Assembly: GCA_900208305.1 (NCBI GenBank)
Contig: OAPG01000001.1
Span: 1,798,001 to 1,862,000, forward strand
Direction: 5' to 3'
DNA: 64,000 nt
Source of the DNA: Melanopsichium pennsylvanicum
Lineage: Eukaryota > Basidiomycota > Ustilaginomycetes > Ustilaginales
Shown here: positions 51,050 through 61,180 of the stretch, in pieces
Numbering within the stretch: the first letter of the stretch is position 1
How the letters are laid out: each line of letters begins with the position of its first letter
Notes under the pieces: model-generated
What the model was told of the DNA's origin: nothing
The model's database searches: none
The model's input: only the letters and a program-made list of their open reading frames with translations
Position numbers and translations under genes: made by a program

Positions 51050-52460
51050 TTTTTTTCATTCAAGATCAAGAGGTCTGCAACCAATTTCAAGTGTGTAGAT
51101 TGAGAAACCAGCTCAAGAGAACTTGACATGATTGATATGTGAACATCCTTGATCAATACACCTTGGGGTCCAAGATTGACATGCTGCCATGTTCAAATTT
51201 ATGAGTACACAAAAAGTATCATTAGAAATCAAATGCATAGTGAGGCAATTGAGAGTGATAACACAATTGATACTGATAAATACATGAGGCAAGCCAGCAA
51301 ATACAAAAACTTGCATCAAGTGAGAATGAGCTAGAGACCAAAGCAGCAAAATGGCTGCACTGGTATCATGGTCTTGACCAAAACATTGGCCAGCTTTGGC
51401 AACCACAAACCATCAAGTTATCTCTTGTATCCAATCTTGACATTCATTCCCAGTGACAGTACCAAGAGTGTACTCAATGAGACTTGCAAGACCATGATGA
51501 TGATGTAGAAGAATCAGATCAGTGTGAGATACAACCGGCTTGATCTTTGCAAATACTTGCTTGGCAATTTTGAGCCAGGGCAAGTATGGAGGAATTAACT
51601 CTACATCATGCTCATGTTGTACAATGAGCTTGCAAAAGGTGTGGTATTGGTGAAAAAAAAAAAAGATTTGTCAAGCACAAAGGTGGTTCCACAACTGTCA
51701 AAGATGGGAAATACAATGTCACTGAGGAAATCAATCAGCTTTGAGGGGTTCTAGTTGCCAATAATCATGCAATGTGCTTGTATACCACTGTGATTGATGG
51801 CAACCAGCAGTGGTACATTTCTGTTGTGGTCTGCCAGATGGTCATACTGTTGAGTACATTCTCCAACAGGAGCACAGCTGATTGATCTTATCATCTGCAG
51901 ATTGAATCCAGGTTTTTTTTGCAAAAGACAAGCCGCTTGAGAGTCAAATGAGCTTGATTCTCAAGTACATGGCCAATAGTCTGTAATGACACATTGCAGA
52001 CATCACTGATATTATCATTGAGATCTTGTTGAAGCTTGTGCAGTGTTGCTCTTGGTTGCTACTCAAACATCCTAATCAGAAACTCAATGTATTTTTTCCT
52101 GGAACTGCATGCATTGCATTGCACCTCCTTGTTGTCCAATTTCCACACTACCATACTCCTAAAATCTCTGCAAGATTCAACAGGCAGTTGAACATGGTAC
52201 CTCACACATTCTTGCCTTGTTTGAGACCATCTTGCTTTGCAACAAAGAGTTGATTGTCTTTGAACAAAGATCAAAAGAGACTTTGTCATTGTGGTGTGGT
52301 TGTGGGCATTGCAGCTGCTTACACTACAAGTTTGAGAACAATATTGATATACATGTTGATATGAAAAGAGCTTGAGCATTCATGACTGATATAGCTAGAG
52401 ATCTGAATAGATGGATATCAACATGCTATCAAACTTGAAACAAGCATCCCCCTAATCTCA
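51050..52460. mobile_element. Second CpG-depleted island, relic of unidentified repeat or gene
   Basis: About 1.4 kb with almost no CpG (I count only a few sites, such as near 51535 and 51932) against CpG-rich flanks; TG and CA words dominate. No frame is open for long. Some interrupting TGA codons on the plus strand are explained by CGA to TGA change, for example in GAT TGA TCT (51877-51885) and AAA TGA GCT TGA (51946-51957). Composition matches the island at 10.2-13.2 kb, so both probably suffered the same process. I could not identify a transposase or reverse transcriptase motif, so the mobile-element label is an inference from composition. Confidence 0.5.
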
Positions 52461-53248
52461 ATTAGCTCATCTATTGATTCTGCAGATCTATCAAACTACA
52501 ACTTTTGGGAAAAGTCCCACTTTCTATTGATTTACACAACTGACTCTCTTGAACTCGAATGGAAAATGGAATGAACTTGAAGGCTTGTCTGTGTAACAAC
52601 AACGATATGCATTTCCAGAAACAACAGCAATTTTTTTTTTCCCTTCTTGAGGATTGCGAGCTGCGTTGTTTCAAAACAGAAAGGTCAGCTCGGTGCTGTT
52701 TGTAATTTACAGTACAGCTGTGGGGCAAATGTGTGTGTGTTTTGTGTTTGTCTGTGTTTTTGATTCGCTTAAGAAGCAACGCTTAAGAGAGAAGAGAGAA
52801 AAAGAAAGTTTCAGGGTCCTCTTACCGCGCTCTGTGCTCTGCAGCTGTATTTTGATTGGTGTGTAAATAAAACGCCTGTGTTTTGAGGGTCGGACTGCTG
52901 CTCGCTGTTGGTTCACCACCTGCTGGCTCAAAAGAAAGATTCTGTGCTGCGCTGTTGCGTCAATTCAGCCTTAATTTTTTTTAATTTACCACATGGATGT
53001 TAGACCGCAATCACTGCCAACCTTCAGCTCGCAATTCGTCAAATCGGAAATCGGATCTTGAAACGCTTCAGAAGGGTGCAGCATTCGAGTGGGCAGTGCA
53101 CATATTAGAAGGTCCAGGAAGAACACAAACCCCAACACCGTGCGCCCCGCTGTCCAACACCTTTTCTTGCACTCTTCACCATCACCATCCATCATCATCA
53201 AGCATTGCAGTCCCTGTACATCACTTTCACTCATTCTAATCGCTCATC
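52461..53248. other. Intergenic, promoter of the phosducin-like gene
   Basis: Normal composition resumes. It contains TGTAATTTACAGTACAG at 52701-52717, about 530 bp upstream of the next start, a short poly-T run (about 52631-52640) and C/A-rich sequence just before the gene. No further gene supported. Confidence 0.5.
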
Positions 53249-54157
53249 ATGCAAGCTGAAGTAGACGCAACCCAAGACACCGAGTTCCACGATGCTCTTC
53301 GAGCTCATGGCATCATCCCACCCAAACCACCATCCCGCTCTCCCTCGCCAGAATTACCTACCCTCAATGAGATGCGCACCGCTGCACTCAAACAAGCAAC
53401 CGTATCTGATCTCGACCTCGAACTCGAAGGCGAACTCGATGACGAAGAAGAGAAGCTCCTGGAAAAAATTCGTCGTGAGCGAATGTCGCAACTGCGCACA
53501 GAGACGAAAAAGGCACGCTTCGGTCGAGTTTATCCCATCTCCAGACCAGACTATACACGAGAAGTGACAGAAGCGAGCAAACAAGATCCAGATGCGGCTA
53601 TAGATTTTCAACAACAACAAAGAGACGACCACGATCAAGACGAAAACCAGTCCACTGCGGTACAAAGTCAGGATAAGCAAAGGCAAGGAGGTACAGGAGT
53701 GGTATGTTTCTTGTACAAAGACGGGATGGAAACGTGTCGATTGTTGAAAGCATACCTCGACACTCTTGCAGCCAAGTACCCTACAACCAAGTTTGTCAGT
53801 ATCGTAGGCGATCAGTGCATCCCAAATTATCCGGATCGCAATCTACCCACGCTGCTCATCTACCGAAATGGGGAACTTCATCGTCAGATTGTGGGGTTGA
53901 GACCAGAGATCGGGTTGGATGGGATGAAGACAACGTGCCAAGATATCGAATTGTTGTTGACTGCGGTGGGAGCTATTCAAAGGTCCAAAATTCCAGGTGC
54001 AGAGACGCATTTGGGCCAGAAGCCGGATAGGATTGATGAAGAGGACGAGGAGGAAGATGGGGAAGAGGTTGCGGAAAAGAGGCAGAAAAGTATTCGGGAT
54101 TCGGCAAGGAACAAGACACAGGAGGAATTGGACGATGAATTGGATTGGGATCTGTGA
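53249..54157 (+). CDS. PLP2: Phosducin-like protein 2 (PDCL3/Plp2 family)
   Basis: A 302-residue single-exon protein from ATG 53249. An N-terminal helical, acidic region (1-120) includes LDDEEEKLLEKIRRERMSQL and GRVYPISRPDYTREVTEAS, the conserved PLP2 segment. A disordered Gln-rich insertion (about 122-150) follows. The thioredoxin-like domain (about 150-245) has VVCFLYKDGMETCRLLKAYL and the diagnostic block DQCIPNYPDRNLPTLLIYRN. The tail is acidic and ends DDELDWDL. Family members bind the CCT/TRiC chaperonin and assist actin and tubulin folding; yeast Plp2 is essential. The redox-type CxxC of true thioredoxins is absent, as expected. Confidence 0.93.
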   Translation: MQAEVDATQDTEFHDALRAHGIIPPKPPSRSPSPELPTLNEMRTAALKQATVSDLDLELEGELDDEEEKLLEKIRRERMSQLRTETKKARFGRVYPISRPDYTREVTEASKQDPDAAIDFQQQQRDDHDQDENQSTAVQSQDKQRQGGTGVVCFLYKDGMETCRLLKAYLDTLAAKYPTTKFVSIVGDQCIPNYPDRNLPTLLIYRNGELHRQIVGLRPEIGLDGMKTTCQDIELLLTAVGAIQRSKIPGAETHLGQKPDRIDEEDEEEDGEEVAEKRQKSIRDSARNKTQEELDDELDWDL

Positions 54158-55448
54158 ATGCAATCGCGCATCCACCACTATAACCGCAAAAGTTTGTATT
54201 TCTAAAACAAGACAGCATATCAAATCCTACCTAACCAGCATATCCAAACTTTCAGATGACGACCGCCATAGGTAGCACGATTTTGGGGATTTGAAGATGA
54301 TACTGCGAATCCTGCACGTGCACTCAATCTGATGAACCACGACCAAGAAGGTGCGATGACTGCTTCAAAACGAAACAAACACGCAGGTCGAAGATGGCTT
54401 GCAATCAACCCGCCTGCTCAACAGATACTTGATTATAGTGTTTTGGTACTACGCCAAACTTTGGATTGAACGGCGGAAACTGGATAACCATCTAAGCGAC
54501 ACATGGACTTGAACCTCATTTTCTGTTGTCAAAGCTATGTTAACGAAATCGTATTGTATCGGCAAGGGCTGTGCATGATTCGGCAAACCTGTACTGTATC
54601 AGGAAGAAATGTCGAAGTTGCAGGTTTTCCTCGGATAACAAGCCAAGCTTTTTCTGAAGGCTTTTCATAATGGTTCGGAATCGGAGAGCGGGTCAACGGA
54701 AGCACGACACTCTGATGATGTCGAGAGGAGAGAGAGAGAGATCTCACAGGTGCATTGCAGTTGAAGTGGACGCGAGGTGAAATTGTTTACTTGTGGTTTA
54801 TGCACAAAGCTGCTGCAAAGCTGCTGTGATGGTCAGCGTTGTGGTACTGTAAACAAAGTCAACCTGCAGCCGCCGGCCCAAGTCGATTTTTTCGATTCTT
54901 TTCCAACGGCAACCTTTTTTGGGACGGCATAACATAGTTTAGAGAGAAGAACACGCCCATGCAATGTACTGTAGGAGTGTCTACCTACACTGTAAATTAC
55001 TGTGATAGCCAAAGTTGGTCGGAACGTGCCGATGTACGTGCTCGCGTATGTAGACCCAGTGAGTGAGTCACAGTCACACAGTCACGAGAAGGATGCCAAA
55101 GCCAAAAAGCAAAGTAACTTAACTTAGCGAGAGAAAAGCAAAGAGAGGCCGTGCGCAAAGCAAGTAGTGTGTGCCTCCACCTCAACCGCCATGGGCTTTT
55201 TAATCCACGCTCCTTCTCTCTGCTCTCTAATCTGCATGCAGACCGCTGCCCGAGCTTGAATTCTATCTGTCATATGGTGCACCAACGGTTAGCAACAAAG
55301 TGGGGACCATTTTCAGACCAAATTCATTAATAAAGAGACTGAATTCTGAGCAAACTCATCTTCTTCCTTCTACATCTTTTCTCCCAACCAATTTTTCTTC
55401 GCTTCCATTCACCACCTCAACTTTGTACTCCTTCCATTCACTTACATC
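54158..55448. other. Intergenic, promoter of the GST-like gene
   Basis: 1.3 kb. It contains ACTGTAAATTACTGT at 54989-55003 and half-sites at 54594 and 54967 (TACTGTA), plus (GA)n near 54727-54740. Leader-like C/T-rich sequence occupies 55360-55448. No further gene supported. Confidence 0.5.
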
Positions 55449-56312
55449 ATGACGACACCTGATCGTGCTGGACCACCAGAAGATCTTGGTGTTGTCGAGA
55501 TTTTTGGTGCGCCCTTTTCCACTTTTACTCGATCCATCACTCTGGGCCTGCACGAATTGGGTATTCATCACATCGCTATCACTCGCGCGCCTCACAGTGA
55601 GGATATCAAGGCTAAAAATCCATACGGTCTTCTACCCGTCCTCGTGCATCGTCCCGATGGCCTTTACACCAAACCTGACGAGATCGTTACGCTTTACGAA
55701 AGCAATGCCATTCGACGTTACATTGACGAGTATCTCGCACCTATCGTTCAACATTCTTCCAACAAAGAGTTGAGACAACTTACACCTTGTCTCAAATCAA
55801 GCGTGACTGTTGATGGTGTGGATGCACAGGCTGTTATCCAAAGAGCTAGATTGGATGGATTCATTTCAAGTTTCAGTCAAACCCTCTTTCCATGCCTAGA
55901 AGGTGGATTTATCAAACCAGCAGCACAAATGAAGAAAAACGGTGCAGATTCACAAACTATCTTGGTAGCCTTAGAACCAGGTTTAACCCGAATTCATCAG
56001 CTGTTACATATTGTTGAACATCAGGCGAAATCACACGATAAAAATAACAACAAAGATAGTGACAAAAATGCTAATGGTTGGATCTTGGGTAATGATCATA
56101 ATTCAAATGATGGTCAGATTACTTGGGCAGATCTTTTCCTATTTCCAATCTTGGACGATCTTAGGGCAAGTCCAGCAGCCGAATTGATAAGTGGTGATCA
56201 TCCTACTTTCCCATGGTTGGCAAATTGGTTGACAAGAATGGATCAGAGACAAAGTGTAAAGCTAACTCATCAAGGTACTTTGGCTCATCAGGTTGAGAGT
56301 AAGAGTGGTTAA
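55449..56312 (+). CDS. Glutathione S-transferase-like protein
   Basis: A 287-residue single-exon protein from ATG 55449. The N-terminal thioredoxin-like domain (about 14-100) has VEIFGAPFSTFTRSITLGLH, with Ser/Thr at the usual catalytic region. It is followed by KNPYGLLPVLVHRPDG (containing the cis-Pro LPVL) and LYESNAIRRYIDEYL (the ES motif that contacts glutathione gamma-Glu). The C-terminal helical domain (about 125-280) includes ITWADLFLFPILDDL, with the N-capping Asp typical of GSTs, and FPWLANWLTRM. A Lys/Asn/Asp-rich insertion (about 195-220) interrupts it. The class is not certain; the fold is GST, but substrate and catalytic activity cannot be inferred. Confidence 0.87.
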   Translation: MTTPDRAGPPEDLGVVEIFGAPFSTFTRSITLGLHELGIHHIAITRAPHSEDIKAKNPYGLLPVLVHRPDGLYTKPDEIVTLYESNAIRRYIDEYLAPIVQHSSNKELRQLTPCLKSSVTVDGVDAQAVIQRARLDGFISSFSQTLFPCLEGGFIKPAAQMKKNGADSQTILVALEPGLTRIHQLLHIVEHQAKSHDKNNNKDSDKNANGWILGNDHNSNDGQITWADLFLFPILDDLRASPAAELISGDHPTFPWLANWLTRMDQRQSVKLTHQGTLAHQVESKSG

Positions 56313-56532
56313 AGCGCTTGGAAGTATTCAATTGCATGCGAGTCACAGTTTAATATGACCTTTTGTAATGTTTTACCGTCGAAAAAAATAATCTTGACAT
56401 ATTGATTCTTCTTCAGAGCTTGATTCAACATTGCAAAGAAAAAGCGATTCAAGTTGAACTTGAGCATGTTGTGAAGATGTGAATTGTATTGGAGTTGCGT
56501 GCAGAATGTATGTGTGTGTGTGTGTCTCTCTA

Positions 56533-59070
56533 TTAGGTGGAGTGAGAAGAAGCAATTGTGGTAGAATGAATTTGTTTGAAAGTAATCCCTTGCTGTGATG
56601 ATGATGATGTGGACGAAGTTGTTACCGAGCTTAGAAAAGCATTGTTGTTTATGGTATCAAGTTGTTCCTCAAGATGGAAATGAGTTTGTAAATCAAGCGG
56701 AGCATAACCCATCTTTCCAGCCCTTCTACCCTGTGCAGCCACTGCCTTGACAACACCTTGCCTAGGTTGCCATTCCAACTCTGCAAACCTAGGATACAAC
56801 AACTGTGTCGTAATATCACCCCATCTCTTCAACTCATCCACATGATACTTTTCTTCAAAACAAGTTCCATTGTCATTCACATTTCCATACTCCTGCTCCT
56901 GCTCCTGCTTCTGCTTCTGCTCCTCATGATAATGATGATGATGATGATGATGATTGTGAAATCTGTTAAGCAAATCAACGATAAGCTTGCGCATAAAATC
57001 CACAAAAACCACATCAACCACCTCATCATCGCTTTCGGGCATCGGATTCGGATTGGATGCTACATACTCGGGTTGATTCGGATAAAAAGGCACTGGTGAA
57101 TGCACAGTATCATCTCCCCTTCCAGCACACTGGTCAACAGTACAATACCCCAGCGAAGGCTTATCCAGCGAATCGTACTTGTGGAAAAACTTGAGCAACT
57201 CTTCGTCTTCCTCCGCTTCGAGCTGCTCAACGCTCTTCATATTCACATTGGTGTGATTCAGTCCAACTTGTCGATCCGCTTTTTCAGCCTGTAGGAATTT
57301 GAACCATTGCGACTTTTGCCACCGGACGAAAATGTCTTCGATAAATCCACTACCATAACGCAGCAACGCATCGCCATCCGAATACTGCGTGCCACCTTGC
57401 ATCACTTCCACCACCGTACCTTTTTTGAACGTCTGCAAACCATGTAGCAAGTGCTTTGCGATTCCCCAAGGTACGTCGGGCATGTAGAGGAATCGATCTT
57501 TGAACGGCGAGACAATGTACTGGTCGTTACGCGTAAAAGGTCCAGAGTACACATCGAAACGTTGCGAACCACTGTTGATGAGCACCAAGCTCTTCCTGTC
57601 CTGTCGCGACTTTTCCGAAGGTCGCACCACTTTGGGCAACACCTGATCAGCCAAAAGACTGAGCAGACTCGAATTGTCGCCGTAGGGTACTCGATCAAGA
57701 TAGTAATCCTGCGGAACCACGCCATGCAGCCGCGAGAGGTTCCACGCTTCCGAAATGGCATTCATGATGAAGCGGATGAAGCTGCCTTTCTTGGTAGCAA
57801 GTTGGCGGGTGCTGTTGAGCTTGAGGTGGTGGGCGAAATTACGTGGGTTGGCATCAATGTAGCGACGAGTGAACTTGACCTTGCCACGATTGCCTGCACG
57901 TTTGCGCTTTTGGAGGTCCTTGATGCCCATAAACCCGATCGTCTCCATGTAACGACCGCTTTCAAGCGCCATTGTCTGGCTGTCCATCATTCGACAATCG
58001 CGAACATGCGTGTGGCCTCCGAATATGGCAATGGGAGTATCGGGAAAGCGTGAGCGGATCTTGGTCCGGACAGCTTCCCAGCCAGCGTCACCCGAGACGG
58101 GCATATGGCCGAGGATGACGAATACGTCTACACCCCATTTGTCTGCTCGGTCGAGACTTTGGTTGAACCAATCTTCTTGGACCATGTCTTGGGGAGCCTG
58201 TACGGCGATGCCATTGGCAGCTAGCTTGAAATCGAACAAGATGCCGTAGGACATGATTTTGAGACCTTGAACTGGCGTGACTGACGTGTGAAAAAGGGAG
58301 CCAATGGGGGCATAGCTAGCGTTGGGAGCGTCGGGACCAGGTAATGCTATTTTGACGTTGCTCGTCATGTATTTTGCGCCCCATTGGGGCACAAAGTTTT
58401 GGTAAACGTCCTTGGCTACCGAAAAGTCGTACAGCTCATGGTTTCCAATTGTGAGGAGATCGTAATCGACCATGGCAAAGATCTGGTTGCTGACATGACC
58501 ATCGACTGCTTCCTTGCCACCTGGTTCGTCCTTGTTGTAACGAGGGAAGCCATCTGCGATTCCATTGCCATCATGAAGATCGCCAGTGTCGATGAGCAGG
58601 AGATCTCGGCCTTCGGATCGAGCCTTTGTCCTCATGTTGGAAGCGAACGACGCCCAGTCAGCCCAGTCGGCTGAGTAAGATGGTTCTGGAGGAGAAAGCT
58701 TTGTGTGACCTTGAAACCAACCGTGTACGTCTGTAGAATGTAGGGCATTGAGATCTCCATAATCCAAGTCGAGGAGCTTGTCGTCATACCTAGGCATGCG
58801 CCCTCGTTCTCTGCTCCAACGGTGGAAGCCTTCTTTTTCAGCGCGATAGTTGGCAAGCGAATCTGCGTCCGTGTCGACATAAGTGTTGAAAGCAAGCTTG
58901 CTTGATAACGGTTCTTCTACTGGGAAGCTTGCCAAGGCTGAAGTGAATGTTGCTAGTCCAAGCAGTGCCGAAGTTAGAAGTTTGATGGTCTTGGGGCGAT
59001 TGACGGGCTTTGCCGACGTTTGATAACGATGGCCGGGACGCGCATGGAAAGCAGTGCTGTGTAGCACCAT
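56533..59070 (-). CDS. Calcineurin-like metallophosphatase / 5'-nucleotidase family (YHR202W-like)
   Basis: 845 residues from ATG 59070 (MVLHSTAFHARPGHRYQTSA). The frame extends upstream only to a TTG. A hydrophobic segment, IKLLTSALLGLATFTSALA (about 29-47), acts as a signal peptide or anchor, placing the enzyme in the secretory or vacuolar pathway. Metal-binding motifs occur in order: HSTDVHGW (D-x-H), IDTGDLHDGNG (GDxHDG), LLTIGNHELYD (GNHE), VILGHMPV, and IFGGHTHVRD (GGHTH), which complete the di-metal site. A C-terminal 5'-nucleotidase-like domain follows (residues about 490-740). A His-rich run (near 750-760) followed by Lys/Gln/Glu repeats (about 762-773) is encoded by simple ATG/CTC-type repeats at 56900-56955. 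Similar fungal proteins (yeast YHR202W) are vacuolar and uncharacterised. Substrate unknown. Confidence 0.9.
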   Translation of the reverse strand: MVLHSTAFHARPGHRYQTSAKPVNRPKTIKLLTSALLGLATFTSALASFPVEEPLSSKLAFNTYVDTDADSLANYRAEKEGFHRWSRERGRMPRYDDKLLDLDYGDLNALHSTDVHGWFQGHTKLSPPEPSYSADWADWASFASNMRTKARSEGRDLLLIDTGDLHDGNGIADGFPRYNKDEPGGKEAVDGHVSNQIFAMVDYDLLTIGNHELYDFSVAKDVYQNFVPQWGAKYMTSNVKIALPGPDAPNASYAPIGSLFHTSVTPVQGLKIMSYGILFDFKLAANGIAVQAPQDMVQEDWFNQSLDRADKWGVDVFVILGHMPVSGDAGWEAVRTKIRSRFPDTPIAIFGGHTHVRDCRMMDSQTMALESGRYMETIGFMGIKDLQKRKRAGNRGKVKFTRRYIDANPRNFAHHLKLNSTRQLATKKGSFIRFIMNAISEAWNLSRLHGVVPQDYYLDRVPYGDNSSLLSLLADQVLPKVVRPSEKSRQDRKSLVLINSGSQRFDVYSGPFTRNDQYIVSPFKDRFLYMPDVPWGIAKHLLHGLQTFKKGTVVEVMQGGTQYSDGDALLRYGSGFIEDIFVRWQKSQWFKFLQAEKADRQVGLNHTNVNMKSVEQLEAEEDEELLKFFHKYDSLDKPSLGYCTVDQCAGRGDDTVHSPVPFYPNQPEYVASNPNPMPESDDEVVDVVFVDFMRKLIVDLLNRFHNHHHHHHHYHEEQKQKQEQEQEYGNVNDNGTCFEEKYHVDELKRWGDITTQLLYPRFAELEWQPRQGVVKAVAAQGRRAGKMGYAPLDLQTHFHLEEQLDTINNNAFLSSVTTSSTSSSSQQGITFKQIHSTTIASSHST

Positions 59071-59836
59071 AGTGGCGTTACAAAAGCTCTGGCTTTGCGT
59101 GGCCGTCGATACAGCTGTACCGATGTGCTGATCTTGTGCAACGTCGAGCGGGTTTACAGAACCCTTTACCCTGTGTGGATCTAGAGTTGCATAATGGGAG
59201 ATGGATTGAGAGTGAGCAACATCAAGGGCAACAGAGCACGATAAGTTAGTCGACTTTTCAAGCGTCAGGAGATGTAAGTAATGATAGTCGAATGTAACGA
59301 GGGAGCAATAGGTAGTTGTATCATTATTAATCAATATTATCAGTGGTAAAGGCCAAAGCGTCGTGCTTTAGTTTCGAGTTAAGTAAAATCGGGCTGAGCG
59401 CTGAATTTGGCGTATTATTATGACGCAGAACAGAAATTCAAAGAAGCGTTGTGCTGCTACCACCAAATCATTATTGGCAAAACCAAACACTAAAGTGATA
59501 AGGTGGAGCACAAGCTGACACCTGTACCATTACTCTTACACATTGATACAGCTGATCACGTTTCATATCGCACTTTACTTGTACCCTACGATCAGATACA
59601 ACAAAGACAACTCTCATCTCTATAATGCAGTCAGTAGCATGCGAACAGTCCAATCTAGAAAAACTCACAATCCTGTACAAGCAATACCTCAATAATCAGG
59701 TGGAGTGCGATTTTCAACAGGGTATGACAGAGAGATGCAAATTACAAGGAGAGAAATTGTGAGTTTATAAAGTGTTTTCTGATAAACAAGTCATTGACGA
59801 GCGCAGCATGCACGAATGAGTTTATGTGGGCAGCAT
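59071..59836. other. Intergenic between metallophosphatase start and SDE2 stop
   Basis: About 0.77 kb, two minus-strand genes in tandem. Moderately AT-rich. No recognised element or further gene. Confidence 0.5.
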
Positions 59837-60670
59837 CTATGTAGAAGCAGCAACCGACGATCCGGAAGCGTGAGCGTTGGTAGCAGGGGTGGTCGAAGAG
59901 GATGTCGTAGCCTTTGCTTTGTTGAGTTTCTTTTTCTTCTTCATCATGGCGGTTGCTACAGCTGATCGTACATTTTCGACAATCTCGCGACTCTGTTGAA
60001 TGTACTCAGAATCCTCGATGCGCTCCTTTCTCTTACTGCCTGCAGCTCCGGGTGTGCTCGCACTTGCACTCGTGGAAGCCCAACTGTTCAAGCGACTAGT
60101 TTCGGCCTCTGGACTGGCACTGCCATCGTCCAAGTCTTGTCCTGCATCTGCCATCTTCTCAGCAGCTTCCGCCAAATCCTTCTCTGTCTTGGGTGCACGA
60201 CCCAGCATCTTTTCGAGTTTGGCGTACTTTTTCTTCTGCGACTCATCCATTTGACGCTTTCGCTCGCATTCACCCTCCAAGTACTCGGCGAGCTTCTTAG
60301 CCTGCTTCATCACACCCAAGCGACGACCGTTTAGGTCACGACACGAGTCGTTGTTCGAGTTGCGGCCTCCTGATGACATCTTTCCCCCTTGCGAACGAAG
60401 CATGGATCCGAATCCTCCCTTACCACCTGGCAATAGCGCTCGCAACTGAAGTACGACTGGAAAGCCATCGTGGCTCGAGATCAAACCTCCCAAGCTGGCA
60501 GAAGGAGCGATTGTACGTCCATGGTATGTGATGGAAAATTGGGCTGAAGATTGCTTGGAGAGAGCGGCGCTAAATCCGTCGAGCACGTTCGAGGCGGTGG
60601 CGGATGCCGGGAGTGACAGGCAAAGGTGCCTGGGAAAGGGATCGAACGACTCTACAAGGACAGAGATCAT
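59837..60670 (-). CDS. SDE2: Sde2-type ubiquitin-fold splicing/genome-stability factor
   Basis: A 277-residue single-exon protein from ATG 60670. Residues 1-83 form a ubiquitin-like domain (MISVLVESFDPFPRHLCLSL) ending at the invariant GGKGGFGSMLR (GGKGG at 82-86). In S. pombe and human Sde2 this motif is cut after the first GG by deubiquitinases to release a Lys-starting C-terminal protein. The mature part has RDLNGRRLGVMKQAKKLAEYL, the conserved Sde2 helix, then charged coiled-coil and disordered Ser/Ala-rich sequence with a poly-Lys segment (MMKKKKKLNKAKATT). The family is reported to activate splicing of selected introns and to act in replication stress and telomere silencing. Length matches fission-yeast Sde2 (263). 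Confidence 0.93.
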   Translation of the reverse strand: MISVLVESFDPFPRHLCLSLPASATASNVLDGFSAALSKQSSAQFSITYHGRTIAPSASLGGLISSHDGFPVVLQLRALLPGGKGGFGSMLRSQGGKMSSGGRNSNNDSCRDLNGRRLGVMKQAKKLAEYLEGECERKRQMDESQKKKYAKLEKMLGRAPKTEKDLAEAAEKMADAGQDLDDGSASPEAETSRLNSWASTSASASTPGAAGSKRKERIEDSEYIQQSREIVENVRSAVATAMMKKKKKLNKAKATTSSSTTPATNAHASGSSVAAST

Positions 60671-61180
60671 GCTAAGCGAGATGTCGTTCTGACTGAGGTG
60701 TTTTGATTCCGAAAGCGGTAAATGAAAGGGTGATGTTGTGGTTGAGAGATGAGTTGAGGATGGTGATGGTGATGGTGATGGTGATGGTGATGATGATAAT
60801 GATAATGACGACGATCGAGCTAAGTTAGAGCAGCCTTAAATATATTTTGAAAATACAGGATTGAATTTTGAATCTGTATTAAATTTATTATTGATGACCG
60901 TGCCAAATTTGTTAAATATGCAAAGCGGATGCAGGGTCTTTGGGTCATCCACGTATATATACTCAACTCTACTTTCTACCATCCCAATCATGAATCTCAG
61001 TCGACGTCTCATATACTCTACAGCGCCATTAGATTCAGAAGAACCGCACAAATAGACATGATTCGATTGATCCTCCAACGCACGTAGAAGCCTTGTGACA
61101 TCCCCTTGGCGCAATCAACCCAAACGCTCAGAGCCAGTACTACCATCGCACACCCGACATCCTTATAGTCGACGACGAGC
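60671..61180. promoter_or_regulatory. Divergent promoter, SDE2 / Artemis-like
   Basis: 510 bp between two genes read away from each other. It contains a (GGTGAT)n/(GAT)n simple repeat (about 60758-60797) close to SDE2 and AT-rich DNA at 60838-60920, a likely nucleosome-poor core. Confidence 0.6.
60758..60797. repeat. (GGTGAT)n / (GAT)n simple repeat
   Basis: Hexamer GGTGAT repeats about five times and passes into GATGATGATAATGATAATG. It lies about 90-130 bp upstream of SDE2. Confidence 0.85.

Noticed and set aside
59071..59334. N-terminal extension of the metallophosphatase by 88 residues
   Set aside because: It depends on a TTG start and lacks family resemblance; ATG 59070 precedes a signal-anchor segment.
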